A stretch of DNA of 55,682 nt. It comes from DATATV01 sp035551355 (lineage in GTDB: Bacteria > Actinomycetota > Actinomycetes > Mycobacteriales > Pseudonocardiaceae). Of the stretch, positions 8,181 through 16,315 are shown piece by piece. Within the stretch, counting starts at the first letter, position 1, and each line of letters begins with the position of its first letter. The translations under genes were made by a program, and so were the position numbers. The notes under the pieces are model-generated. The model was not told the DNA's origin. It saw only the letters and a list, made by a program, of their open reading frames with translations, and did no database searches. The stretch covers positions 1-55,682 of the forward strand of contig DASZNF010000091.1 in the NCBI GenBank assembly GCA_035551355.1. Direction: 5' to 3'.

Positions 8181-9062
8181 ATGTCTGGAAGATCACTGCT
8201 CGGCTTGGCAATCGGCGCACTGACCCTGGGTCTGCTCGCCGCCGGATCGATCGCACCGGCCGCCGCGGCGACACCGGCGCATTCCCGGGCCGGCTATCTG
8301 GCTCTTGGTGATTCGGTGGCGTTCGGCTACACCCCGCCGGAGACCACCCCACCGCTGAACTACTTCAACGCCGCCAATTTCGTCGGCTATCCCGAGGATT
8401 TCGCCCGGGCGACCGGCTTGAACCTGGCCAACGCCTCCTGCCCCGGGGAAACCACGGCCAGCATGATCAGGGTGACCGCGCAGAGCAACGGCTGTGAGAA
8501 CGCGGTCGGCTCGCCGTTCGGCTACCGCACGGTGTACCCGTTGCACGTCTTCTACCTGGGCCCGCAACTGGCGTACGCGGTCGGCTATCTGCGCACCCAT
8601 CCGCAGACCCGGCTGGTCACCATCGACATCGGCGCCAACGACATGTTCGTGTGCCAGCAGACCACCGCGGACACCTGCACCGGAAGCGATTTCCAGGCCG
8701 CGCTCAACCAGGTCTCGGCCAATCTGGCCACCATCTACACCGCGCTGCGCGGAGCAGGCCACTACCGGGGCGCATTGATGCTGGTCTCCTACTACTCGCT
8801 GGACTACGCCGACCCCGCACAGAACCAGAGCAGCCAGGCCCTCAACGCCGCGCTGACCGCGCCCACCCACCGCTACGGCGGTGTGGTCGCCGACGGCTAC
8901 GACGCGTTCCGCCTGGTGGCGGCCCGGGCCGGGGGCGACACCTGCGCCGCGGGCCTGCTGGTGAAGCTGCCCGATGGCACCTGCAACATCCACCCGTCCG
9001 CGTTCGGCCACCAGGTGCTCGCCGCCGCCATCGGCGCCGCCCTGGCCCACGCGGCCCGCTGA
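8181..9062 (+). CDS. Secreted SGNH/GDSL hydrolase (esterase/lipase)
   Basis: This 293-residue secreted hydrolase probably cleaves ester bonds of lipids or acetylated sugars. A signal peptide (1-30, ending AAAA) is followed by block I LALGDSVAFGY with nucleophile S45, an oxyanion Gly around SCPGETT, block III IGAND, and the C-terminal CNIHPSAFGH holding the catalytic His. The position three residues before this His is Cys, not the usual Asp, so the enzyme may work as a dyad or use another acid such as the Asp in LPDGTC. Four or more Cys suggest disulfides. ATG start; GGAGGG lies 11 bases upstream. It ends at a strong terminator. Confidence 0.88.
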   Translation: MSGRSLLGLAIGALTLGLLAAGSIAPAAAATPAHSRAGYLALGDSVAFGYTPPETTPPLNYFNAANFVGYPEDFARATGLNLANASCPGETTASMIRVTAQSNGCENAVGSPFGYRTVYPLHVFYLGPQLAYAVGYLRTHPQTRLVTIDIGANDMFVCQQTTADTCTGSDFQAALNQVSANLATIYTALRGAGHYRGALMLVSYYSLDYADPAQNQSSQALNAALTAPTHRYGGVVADGYDAFRLVAARAGGDTCAAGLLVKLPDGTCNIHPSAFGHQVLAAAIGAALAHAAR

Positions 9063-9074
9063 ACAACGGTCAAG

Positions 9075-9104
9075 GGCGCGCCGACCGATGACGATCGGCG
9101 CGCC
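9075..9104 (+). terminator. Intrinsic terminator after the SGNH hydrolase
   Basis: GGCGCGCCGA (9075-9084) pairs with TCGGCGCGCC (9095-9104) around a 10-base loop and is followed by TTTCT. It lies between convergent genes and may also serve the iminopeptidase gene. Confidence 0.85.
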
Positions 9105-9106
9105 TT

Positions 9107-9148
9107 TCTCTGCCCTTCGCGCTCGTCTCTCTGCCCTTCGCGCTCGTC
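9107..9148. repeat. Perfect 21-bp tandem duplication
   Basis: Two adjacent identical 21-base units (9107-9127 and 9128-9148; unit begins TCTCTGCCCTTCGCG) fill the gap between the terminator and the end of the iminopeptidase gene, just after its stop codon. A recent slippage duplication is the simple reading. Confidence 0.9.
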
Positions 9149-9152
9149 CTTG

Positions 9153-10103
9153 TCAGTTCCGGTCGGCGAAGCGGTCGGTCGCGGTGACCAGCGCGGAGGC
9201 CAGATCGTCGGTGGTGTTGTGCCCGGCGTCGTCGATCAGCACCAGTTCGCTGTCCGGCCAGCCGTGGGTCAGTTCCCATGCGGTGCCAAGGAAATTGCCG
9301 GTGTCCAGCACGCCCTGGACGACCACGCCCGGGATTCCGGCCAGCCGGTCCAGTGCGGCGAGCACTTCCCCTTCGGCCAGCCAGGAACCGGTGCGCCAGT
9401 AGTGGGTGACGATGCGGGCGAAGGCCAGCCGGTAGCCGGCGTCGGTGAACCGGTCCTTCGGCGGTTCGGTCGGGATGATGGCGATTTCCCAGTCGCACCA
9501 ACGCCGAGCGGCCGCCACGTGCACCGCCGGATCGGGGTCCGTCAGCAGCTTGTAGTAGGCGTCGGCCAGATCGCCGTCCCGGTCTCCCTCGGGGACTCCG
9601 ATCCGGAAATCCGCCCATGGCCGCGGGAACACGCCGCCCAGCCCGCGGGTGAGCAGGTCGGTTTCCCTGCGCCGTCCGGTGGCCACGCCCATCAGCACCA
9701 GTTCGGTCACTCGCTCCGGAGACCGTGTGGCGTAAACCAGGGCGAGGGCCGAGCCCCAGGAGCCGCCGAACAGCTGCCAGCGCTGAATGCCCAGTTTTTC
9801 GCGCAGCAGTTCCATGTCGGCCACGAGGTGGCCGGTGGTGTTGGCGGACAGGTCGATCACCGGCCGGCTGGCGTGCGGGGTGCTGCGTCCGCAGTTGCGC
9901 TGATCGAACAGCACGATCCGGTAGCGGGCCGGATCGAAATAGCGGCGCATCCCGGTGGTGCAGCCCGAACCCGGGCCGCCGTGCAGCACCAGCACCGGCT
10001 TGCCGGCCGGGTTTCCGCAGGTCTCCCAGTACACCTGGTGCCCGTCGCCGACGTCGAGCATTCCCCGCTCGTAGGGCTCGATCTCCGGATACCGGCTGCT
10101 CAT
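9153..10103 (-). CDS. pip: Proline iminopeptidase
   Basis: This cytoplasmic alpha/beta hydrolase (316 residues, normal for the family) removes N-terminal proline from peptides. Typical motifs are LHGGPGSGC at 40-48 (oxyanion hole), DQRNCGRS (family DQRGCGRS, with Asn for Gly), GGSWGS with nucleophile S115, and a C-terminal AGHNTTDD with the catalytic His. The catalytic Asp is probably in VLDTGN, which differs from the usual GRYD context. The start ATG is at 10101-10103, after GAGGAGACGGG. It is divergent from a MarR gene across 69 bases with a palindrome, so MarR control is likely. Confidence 0.9.
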   Translation of the reverse strand: MSSRYPEIEPYERGMLDVGDGHQVYWETCGNPAGKPVLVLHGGPGSGCTTGMRRYFDPARYRIVLFDQRNCGRSTPHASRPVIDLSANTTGHLVADMELLREKLGIQRWQLFGGSWGSALALVYATRSPERVTELVLMGVATGRRRETDLLTRGLGGVFPRPWADFRIGVPEGDRDGDLADAYYKLLTDPDPAVHVAAARRWCDWEIAIIPTEPPKDRFTDAGYRLAFARIVTHYWRTGSWLAEGEVLAALDRLAGIPGVVVQGVLDTGNFLGTAWELTHGWPDSELVLIDDAGHNTTDDLASALVTATDRFADRN

Positions 10104-10142
10104 CCCGTCTCCTCGCCGCTATACAACCCAATCCAACAGCCC

Positions 10143-10166
10143 TATTACAACAGCACTGTTACATTA
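10143..10166. promoter_or_regulatory. Candidate MarR operator between pip and marR
   Basis: TATTACAACAG (10143-10153) and CTGTTACATTA (10156-10166) form an imperfect palindrome (8 of 11 pairs) seven bases before the MarR start. The size and AT-rich arms are usual for MarR sites. A TATACAACC box nearby (about 10120-10128) may be promoter. Confidence 0.6.
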
Positions 10167-10172
10167 GCGGAC

Positions 10173-10679
10173 GTGTCCACCGAGATTCCGGGGCCCGAAC
10201 TGCTCGGCACCGCCCTGCGGCACCTGCTGGAGCAGCTGGACTCCGGCGTGGCCGAGCTCTACGCCGACCTCGGCCTGCCCGGATTCCGACCGCGGTTCAC
10301 CCCGTTCGTGCGGGTGCTGCGCCGCCGCGGCCCCAGCTCGATCACCGACCTGGCCACCGAAATCGGTGTCACCCACTCGGCGGCCAGCCAGACCGTGGCC
10401 GCGTTGCGCAACTGGGGACTGGTCGAACTGCGCCCGGGAACCGACGCCCGGTCCCGGATCGCGCACCTCACCGGCAGGGCGATCGAGCTGCTGCCCACAC
10501 TGGACGCGGAATGGGCGGCGACCAGGGCCGCGGCCGAGGAGCTGGAAGCCGAACTGCCCATGCCGCTGCACCAGGTGGTCGCCGCGGCCATCGAGGCATT
10601 GCGCCGCCGCCCGTACGCCGAGCGGGTCGCATCCGCGGCGAAGCAGCAGTCAACTCCGCCTCCGACATTTTCCCAATGA
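10173..10679 (+). CDS. MarR-family transcriptional regulator
   Basis: This 168-residue winged-helix protein probably binds the palindrome in front of it and controls itself and the divergent iminopeptidase. The DNA-binding core is visible as SSITDLATEIGVTHSAASQTVAAL (helix-turn-helix, about 55-80), followed by the wing LVELRPGTDARSR. Flanking helices would form the dimer. The start is GTG at 10173; upstream sequence in the same frame runs antisense through pip and is not coding. No ligand can be read from sequence. The C-terminal tail is polar and disordered. Confidence 0.82.
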   Translation: MSTEIPGPELLGTALRHLLEQLDSGVAELYADLGLPGFRPRFTPFVRVLRRRGPSSITDLATEIGVTHSAASQTVAALRNWGLVELRPGTDARSRIAHLTGRAIELLPTLDAEWAATRAAAEELEAELPMPLHQVVAAAIEALRRRPYAERVASAAKQQSTPPPTFSQ

Positions 10680-10697
10680 CTGGACCGATCGCGTTCC

Positions 10698-10707
10698 GGG
10701 AATTCCC
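10698..10707. promoter_or_regulatory. Short palindrome upstream of the flavin monooxygenase operon
   Basis: GGGAATTCCC is a perfect 10-base palindrome 60 bases before the first monooxygenase gene; a GTGC/GCAC pair follows near 10722-10733. This is a candidate operator for the sulfur/flavin operon and nothing more specific. Confidence 0.3.
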
Positions 10708-10767
10708 AGGCCATCTGCGGTGCTGTGCTTGGCACGCAGCGGTCTCGTCACGAGGGAGCCCGAGAAC

Positions 10768-11961
10768 ATGCCCGTACATCTCGCGGTCGCGCTGGACGGC
10801 ACAGGCTGGCATCCGGCCGCCTGGCGCGAGCCGGACGCCCGCCCGCAGGAACTGTTCACCGCCGGTTACTGGCGTGACCTGATCACCGAGGCCGAACGTG
10901 GCCGGCTCGACTTCGTCACCATCGAGGACGCGCTCACCCCGCAGTCCAGTCAGTATTCCGGCCTGGACGACCGGACCGACCAGGTGCGCGGCCGGCTGGA
11001 CGCGGTGCTCATCGCCTCCCGGGTCGCGCCGCTGACCCGCAACATCGGCCTGGTGCCGACCGCGACGGTGCTGCACACCGAGCCGTTCCACATCTCCAAG
11101 GCCATCGCCACGCTGGACTACGTGAGCACCGGCCGGGCCGGGGTGCGCATCCAGATCGGCGGCCAGGCCCACGAGACCAGCCACTTCGGCCGACGCCAGG
11201 TGCCCGAGTTCGACCGGCCGGACATGCGCGACCCGGAGTACCGCGCGTTCGCCAAGCAGCGGTTCGCCGAGGCGGGCGACTACGTGGAGGTGGTGCGCCG
11301 GCTGTGGGACTCCTGGGAGGACGACGCGGAGATCCGGGACGCGGCCACCGGCCGGTTCGTCGACCGGGACAAGCTGCACTACATCGACTTCTCCGGTGAG
11401 TTCTTCAGCGTCAAGGGCCCGTCCATCACCCCGCGCCCGCCGCAGGGCCAGCCGCCGGTCACCGCACTGGCCCACGCCCGCATCCCGTACACGTTCGCCG
11501 CGCGCAGCACCGACGTGGTGTATGTGACCCCGCACGACCTCGGCCAGGCAACGGAAATCCTCGGCAAGGTCCGCGAGGAGCAGCAATCCGCGGGACGGGC
11601 GGGCGAGCCATTGCACGTGTTCGGCGACCTGGTTGTGTTCCTGGACAACGGTTCCGGCCAGGCGGCCACGCGCAAGGCCCGGCTGGACAACGTTTCCGGC
11701 GCCGAGTACACCTCCGACGCGCGGATCTTCACCGGCACCGCGGCCGAACTGGCCGACGAGTTGCTGGCGCTGCACGAGGCCGGGTTGACCGGTTTCCGGC
11801 TGCGCCCGGGCGTGCTTCCCCACGACCTCGACCAGATCACCCGCGAGCTGGTGCCGGAACTGCGGCGCCGCAACGCCTTCCGCGCGGAGTACGAGGCGAA
11901 CACGCTGCGCGGCCTGCTCGGCCTGTCCCGCCCCGCCAACCGCTACGCCGTGAGCGCCTGA
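10768..11961 (+). CDS. LLM-class flavin-dependent monooxygenase (NtaA/SnaA/DszA group), first copy
   Basis: This 397-residue bacterial-luciferase-like monooxygenase would use reduced FMN and oxygen to oxidise a small organic substrate. The N-terminal barrel strand (MPVHLAVALDGTGWHP), LDFVTIEDAL, the mid-barrel GRAGVRIQIGG and the C-terminal VPELRRRNAFRAEYEANTLR are typical of the group. Relatives act on sulfonates, sulfones, dibenzothiophene sulfone and nitrilotriacetate. I chose the ATG at 10768 after CGAGGGAGCC. It starts a three-gene operon with a second monooxygenase and an FAD/NAD(P) protein. A sulfur-scavenging role is a guess from family habits, since no transporter is adjacent. Confidence 0.85.
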   Translation: MPVHLAVALDGTGWHPAAWREPDARPQELFTAGYWRDLITEAERGRLDFVTIEDALTPQSSQYSGLDDRTDQVRGRLDAVLIASRVAPLTRNIGLVPTATVLHTEPFHISKAIATLDYVSTGRAGVRIQIGGQAHETSHFGRRQVPEFDRPDMRDPEYRAFAKQRFAEAGDYVEVVRRLWDSWEDDAEIRDAATGRFVDRDKLHYIDFSGEFFSVKGPSITPRPPQGQPPVTALAHARIPYTFAARSTDVVYVTPHDLGQATEILGKVREEQQSAGRAGEPLHVFGDLVVFLDNGSGQAATRKARLDNVSGAEYTSDARIFTGTAAELADELLALHEAGLTGFRLRPGVLPHDLDQITRELVPELRRRNAFRAEYEANTLRGLLGLSRPANRYAVSA

Positions 11962-11976
11962 GAGGAAGGGGGACCC

Positions 11977-13317
11977 ATGAAGCAGATCCACCTCGCCGCG
12001 CACTTTCCCGGCGTGAACAACACCACGGTGTGGAGCGATCCCCGGTCGGGCAGCCACATCGACTTCTCCTCCTTCACCCACCTCGCGCAGACCGCCGAGC
12101 GGGCCAAGTTCGACTTCTTCTTCCTGGCCGAGGGTTTGCGGCTGCGCGAGCAGGGCGGGCAGATCTACGACCTGGACGTGGTCGGCCGGCCGGACACGTT
12201 CACCGTGCTGGCCGCACTGGCCGCGGTCACCGACCGGCTCGGCCTGGCCGGCACCATCAACTCCACGTTCAACGAGCCCTACGAGGTGGCCCGCCAGTTC
12301 GCCAGCCTGGACCACCTGTCCGCGGGCCGGGCCGCGTGGAACGTGGTCACCTCGTGGGACGCGTTCACCGGCGAGAACTTCCGGCGCGGCGGTTACCTGC
12401 CGCAGGATCAGCGCTACGCCCGGGCCAAGCAGTTCCTGGACACCGCGTTCGAACTGTTCGACTCCTGGCACGGCGGCGAGATCGTGGCCGACAAGGAATC
12501 CGGGGTGTTCCTGTCCGATCCGAACGCGGGCGCGTTCGTCCACCGCGACGACCAGTTCGACATCAGCGGCCGGTTCAACGTGCCGCGCAGCCCGCAGGGC
12601 CGGCCGGTGATCTTCCAGGCGGGTGATTCCGAGGAGGGACGGGAGTTCGCCGCGTCCACCGCGGATGCCATCTTCACCCGGCACGGCACCCTGGCCGAGG
12701 GCCAGAAGTTCTACGCCGACGTCAAGGGCCGGCTGGCCAAGCACGGCCGCGAGCCCGAGGATCTGGTGATCCTGCCCGCGGCCACCTTCGTGCTCGGCGA
12801 CACCGACGCCGAGGCGGCCGAACTGGCCGAGGCGGTGCGCCATCAGCAGGTCAGCGGGGCGACCGCGATCAAGTACCTGGAACACGTGTGGAACCGGGAC
12901 CTGTCCGGCTACGACCCGGACGGCCCGCTGCCCGAGATCGACCCGGAACTGGGCGAGAACACCATCGCCCGGGGCCGGGCCAGCGTGCGGATGTTCCGCG
13001 ATCCGCTGGCCACCGCGCGGGAGTGGCGGGAACTGGCCGAGGCCAAGAACCTGTCCATCCGCGAGCTGGTCATCCAGGTCAGCGGACGGCAGAACTTCAT
13101 CGGCAGCGCGGCCACCATCGCCGAGCAGATGAACGAACTGGTGCAGGGCAACGCTTCCGACGGGTTCATCCTGGTCCCGCACATCACCCCGGGCGGGCTG
13201 GACGAGTTCGCCGACACGGTGGTGCCGCTGCTGCAGGAGCGCGGTGTCTTTCGCACCGAGTACGAAGGCAGCACACTGCGCGATCACCTCGGCCTGAAAC
13301 CGTTGGAGCGCGGGTGA
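11977..13317 (+). CDS. NtaA/SnaA/DszA-family flavin monooxygenase, second copy
   Basis: This 446-residue protein is a full-length NtaA/SnaA/DszA monooxygenase. It opens MKQIHLAAHFPGVNNTTVW and carries the family marks RAKFDFFFLAEGL, the insertion AWNVVTSWDAF, GRPVIFQAGDSEEG and the end VFRTEYEGSTLRDHLGL. It depends on a separate flavin reductase for FMNH2; none is encoded here. The ribosome site AGAGGAAGGGGGA is very strong. It lies 15 bases after the first copy and overlaps the next gene by GTGA, so the three are co-translated. Together the pair suggests two-step oxidation of one compound or two related substrates. Confidence 0.9.
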   Translation: MKQIHLAAHFPGVNNTTVWSDPRSGSHIDFSSFTHLAQTAERAKFDFFFLAEGLRLREQGGQIYDLDVVGRPDTFTVLAALAAVTDRLGLAGTINSTFNEPYEVARQFASLDHLSAGRAAWNVVTSWDAFTGENFRRGGYLPQDQRYARAKQFLDTAFELFDSWHGGEIVADKESGVFLSDPNAGAFVHRDDQFDISGRFNVPRSPQGRPVIFQAGDSEEGREFAASTADAIFTRHGTLAEGQKFYADVKGRLAKHGREPEDLVILPAATFVLGDTDAEAAELAEAVRHQQVSGATAIKYLEHVWNRDLSGYDPDGPLPEIDPELGENTIARGRASVRMFRDPLATAREWRELAEAKNLSIRELVIQVSGRQNFIGSAATIAEQMNELVQGNASDGFILVPHITPGGLDEFADTVVPLLQERGVFRTEYEGSTLRDHLGLKPLERG

Positions 13318-15200
13318 ACCATCCGCGGCCGGCCTCCATGGCGATCGTGGGGGCCGGCCCGAAGGGCGTGGGGGTGCTGGAGCGGATCGCCGCCAACGCC
13401 GAGTTGCTTGGCGGCCGGAAACTGGTGGTGCACCTGGTGGATCCGCATCCGCCGGGGCCGGGACGGGTGTGGCGGGACCGGCAGTCGGCGCTGCTGCGGA
13501 TGAACTCGATGGCCGAGGACGTCACCATGTTCACCGACGAGTCGGTGCGGCTGGACGGCCCGGTGGTGCCCGGCCCGACCCTGGCCGAGTGGATGGACGG
13601 CGTGCGCAGCGGCGAAATCCCGGTCGCCGTTGACGCCGACATCGCGGCGGAGCTGGAGGTCAGCTGCTCCACCAGTTTCGCCACCCGCCGGTTGCAGAGC
13701 GCCTACCTGAACTGGTTCTTCCAGTTCACTCTCGACCGGCTACCCTCCACTGTGGAGGTTCGGGTGCACGCCACCAGGGCGGTGGACCTGACCGACTCGG
13801 CCGACGGACAGCAGCAGCTGTGGCTGACCGGCCAGGCCGAACCGCTGCTGGTGGACCACGTGGTGCTGGCCATCGGCCACATGGACACCGAACCCGCCGA
13901 CGGCGAACGCGACCTGGCCCGGTTCGCCGCCGCCCACGACCTCACCTACCTCCCGCCCGACTACACCGCCGACTCGGACTTCTCCGCCATCCGGCCCGGG
14001 GAAACCGTGCTGCTGCGCGGTTTCGGGCTGGCCTTCGTCGATCTGACGGTGCTGCTGGCCGAGGGCCGTGGCGGCCGGTTCACCCCCGATCCGGCCGGTG
14101 GCCTACGCTACCACCCCTCCGGGGGTGAGCCGGTGATGTACGTGGGTTCCCGGCGCGGCGTGCCCTACCACGCCAAACCCGAGTACCGGTTGGGCGCCGA
14201 ACCGGCCACGCTGCCGACGTTCTTCGGCCGCCCGGAGATCGACCGCCTGCTGGCCCGGCCCGGCTCGATCAGCTTCCGCGCCGATCTGTGGCCGTTGTGC
14301 GCCAAGGAAATCGGCTGGGGCTACTACACCGAACTGTTCACCGCGCACCCCGAACGGGTCCGGCTGAACTTCGACGAGTTCGCCGAGCGCTACGCCGAAC
14401 TCGACTGGGACAGTCCAGAACTGCGCGCCCTGGTGGCAAAGGCGGTGCCGGATGAGGAAGACCGGCTGGACCTGGACGCGCTGGACCACCCCCTGCGCGA
14501 CCGGACTTTCGCCTCACAGCAGGACTTCGCCACCTACCTGACCGACTACGTCGAAGCCGACCTGGCCCGCCGCCGCGACCCGGAGTTCAGCGCCGATCTC
14601 GGCGCGTTCCTGGCCCTGCTGTCGGTGTTCAAGCACCTCGCGGTGGTCATCGCGACCGGCCGACTGGACCCGGAGTCCCAGCTGAACGAGGTGGACAGCT
14701 GGTGGCACGGGTTCTTCTCCTACTTCGCCAGCGGCCCGCCCGGGCACCGGCTGGAGGAGCTGCTTGCCCTGCACCGCGCGGGAATCGTGCAATTCATCGG
14801 CCCGGACATGTGGCTGCGCGCGGAAAACGGCCGGTTCGTGGCCGGAAGTCCGGCGGTACCAGGGGAAGTCACCGCGACCGCGCTCATCGAGGCCCGGCTG
14901 CCCAAGCCCGCGGTGACCCGCTCCCCCGACCCCCTGTTGCGCGCGCTGCTGGACCGGGGCGAGCTGGCCGAGGAGGTGCTGTGCGCCGGTAATCGCCCCT
15001 ACCCGACCGGCCGTATCCGCAGCTCGGCGCACGGCGGGAACGTCATCGACCAGGCCGGGCAGCCCCATCCGCGCCGGTTCGTGCTGGGCCCGCACACCAG
15101 CCGCCGCGGCCCGGCCGCGTTCACCCGGCCCCGCACCGGCGGCGTGGGGTTCCGGGAAAACGACGCGGTGGCAAGGGAAATTCTCGTCTTCCAACCCTGA
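13314..15200 (+). CDS. FAD/NAD(P)-binding protein of the sulfur/flavin operon
   Basis: This 628-residue protein has an N-terminal Rossmann motif (AIVGAGPKGVGVLERI) and a second VLAIGH dinucleotide-domain motif near residue 185, as in the FAD-NAD(P)-binding family PF13454. Such proteins often sit with flavin monooxygenases and are presumed N-hydroxylating, oxidising or reductase enzymes; none of that is proven. The GTG start at 13314 overlaps the preceding stop codon (GTGA), which fixes the start and indicates translational coupling. The C-terminal half is less conserved. It may hand electrons to the two monooxygenases or act on the same compound; I cannot tell which. Confidence 0.75.
   Translation: MNHPRPASMAIVGAGPKGVGVLERIAANAELLGGRKLVVHLVDPHPPGPGRVWRDRQSALLRMNSMAEDVTMFTDESVRLDGPVVPGPTLAEWMDGVRSGEIPVAVDADIAAELEVSCSTSFATRRLQSAYLNWFFQFTLDRLPSTVEVRVHATRAVDLTDSADGQQQLWLTGQAEPLLVDHVVLAIGHMDTEPADGERDLARFAAAHDLTYLPPDYTADSDFSAIRPGETVLLRGFGLAFVDLTVLLAEGRGGRFTPDPAGGLRYHPSGGEPVMYVGSRRGVPYHAKPEYRLGAEPATLPTFFGRPEIDRLLARPGSISFRADLWPLCAKEIGWGYYTELFTAHPERVRLNFDEFAERYAELDWDSPELRALVAKAVPDEEDRLDLDALDHPLRDRTFASQQDFATYLTDYVEADLARRRDPEFSADLGAFLALLSVFKHLAVVIATGRLDPESQLNEVDSWWHGFFSYFASGPPGHRLEELLALHRAGIVQFIGPDMWLRAENGRFVAGSPAVPGEVTATALIEARLPKPAVTRSPDPLLRALLDRGELAEEVLCAGNRPYPTGRIRSSAHGGNVIDQAGQPHPRRFVLGPHTSRRGPAAFTRPRTGGVGFRENDAVAREILVFQP
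13746..13756. repeat. Recurring palindromic word, TCCACWGTGGA
   Basis: This is one perfect copy of TCCACWGTGGA. A second perfect copy is at 26621-26631. One-mismatch copies lie at 340-349 (10 bases visible in the word), 22574-22584 and 37974-37984, and shorter matches near 29062, 42254 and 47518. They occur both inside genes and between them. Confidence 0.6.
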
Positions 15201-15208
15201 CCGCGGCT

Positions 15209-15302
15209 CGGTGAGCGCGCCTCGATGTCGTCCGGGCGCGCGGCGGTGGCCGTGCCGAGCTGGGCGCCGTCGAGCATGGCCACGTTGGCGCCTTCGCCGT
15301 TC
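15209..15302 (-). pseudogene. Possible short-chain-dehydrogenase fragment
   Basis: Between two convergent genes the minus strand encodes GEGANVAMLDGAQLGTATAA and then RPDDIEAR, with G or C at almost every third position. The GANVAMLD part looks like the second beta strand of an SDR Rossmann fold. There is no start or remaining domain, so it could be a gene relic; chance is also possible in this GC-rich DNA. Confidence 0.25.
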
Positions 15303-15305
15303 GGT

Positions 15306-16196
15306 TCAGCCGCGCCAGGGCTGGTGTTCGGCCGAGCGCAGCACGTGCCGCCGGAAGTCCTCCGACGCGGGCGGCAGGCTCCGCCCGGCCAGCCAGGCCA
15401 AGCCGATGTCGCGGGAACTGTCCACATCGGACACCGGTAGGTGGGGCACGGACGGCGGCGAGGTCTGCGGCAGCGGCAGCAGGGACACGCCGAGTCCGGC
15501 GGTGACCAACCCGCGCAGCGTCTCCACCTCGTCGCCTTCGAACCCGATCCGCGGATTGAATCCGGCCTTCGCGCACAGCCGCTCGGTGGTGTCCCGCAGC
15601 GCATATCCCGGCCGCAGCACGATGAACGTCTCGTCCACCGCCTCGGCCAGCCGTATCCGTTTGCGCCCGGCCAGCCGGTGGCCGGCGGGCACGGCCAGGT
15701 ACAGCGGTTCGACCAGCAGCCGCCGCCAGTCGATCAGCGGGTTGCCCGGGTCACCGCTGGTGATCACCAGGTCCACCGACCCGGCCAGCAGCTCCTCGTA
15801 CAGCCCGGCCTCGCCGTGCTGGCGCAGTTCGAACCGGGCCTGCGGGAACCGCTCCCGGAAGGTGCTCAGCAGCGGCGGCACCAGCCAGGTGCCGAAGGTG
15901 TGCAGGAAGGCCAGCGGGATCAGCCCGCCCTCCGGGTCGACCAGGTCGGCCACCTCGCGCACGCCCCGGTCGTAGCGCTCCAGCACCGCGGTCGCGTGCT
16001 CGGCGAACACCCGCCCGGCCGGGGTGAGCCGCAGTGCCCGGCCGACCCGTTGAAACAGCTCGGCGCCGACCTCGCGCTCCAACTTGCGCAGCGCCCGGGA
16101 CAGGGCAGGCTGGGTCAGGTGCGCCTCGGCCGCGGTGTCGGTGACGGTGGCCCCGCCGGCCACCGCCTGGAAGTGTCGCAGTACCTGCAGGTCCAC
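15306..16196 (-). CDS. LysR-family transcriptional regulator
   Basis: This 296-residue regulator has the LysR winged helix at the N-terminus (LQVLRHFQAVAGGATVTDTA, then LTQPALSRALRKLEREVGAELFQR). A periplasmic-binding-like effector domain follows from about 90 (GLIPLAFLHTFGTWLVPPLL). The start is GTG at 16194-16196. It is divergent from the pyruvate:quinone oxidoreductase gene, with an 8-bp-arm palindrome between them, so control of that gene is the natural guess. It is convergent with the flavin operon. The effector is unknown. Confidence 0.88.
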   Translation of the reverse strand: MDLQVLRHFQAVAGGATVTDTAAEAHLTQPALSRALRKLEREVGAELFQRVGRALRLTPAGRVFAEHATAVLERYDRGVREVADLVDPEGGLIPLAFLHTFGTWLVPPLLSTFRERFPQARFELRQHGEAGLYEELLAGSVDLVITSGDPGNPLIDWRRLLVEPLYLAVPAGHRLAGRKRIRLAEAVDETFIVLRPGYALRDTTERLCAKAGFNPRIGFEGDEVETLRGLVTAGLGVSLLPLPQTSPPSVPHLPVSDVDSSRDIGLAWLAGRSLPPASEDFRRHVLRSAEHQPWRG

Positions 16197-16198
16197 TC

Positions 16199-16221
16199 AT
16201 CCATGTTGCCACGACATGGAT
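16199..16221. promoter_or_regulatory. LysR-type operator between lysR and poxB
   Basis: ATCCATGT (16199-16206), spacer TGCCACG, ACATGGAT (16214-16221) is a perfect 8-bp-arm palindrome. It contains the T-N11-A geometry of LysR sites and lies directly before the LysR GTG start. Confidence 0.65.
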
Positions 16222-16315
16222 ACGAGTAAAATCAGGCATTGGACGCATGTGTGCCTGGCGCGCAAGACTGGTATCTGGTCCTGGGGATTCGCTTCGCATT
16301 GAAGGAGAGCAAACG

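Noticed and set aside
9150..10172. Long plus-strand extension upstream of the MarR gene
   Set aside because: It is antisense to proline iminopeptidase and rich in Arg, Gly and Gln. The GTG at 10173 after the palindrome is the sensible start.
10468..13287. Minus-strand 939-codon open frame opposite the monooxygenases
   Set aside because: It is a shadow frame; the plus strand encodes two recognisable LLM-class enzymes with good ribosome sites.
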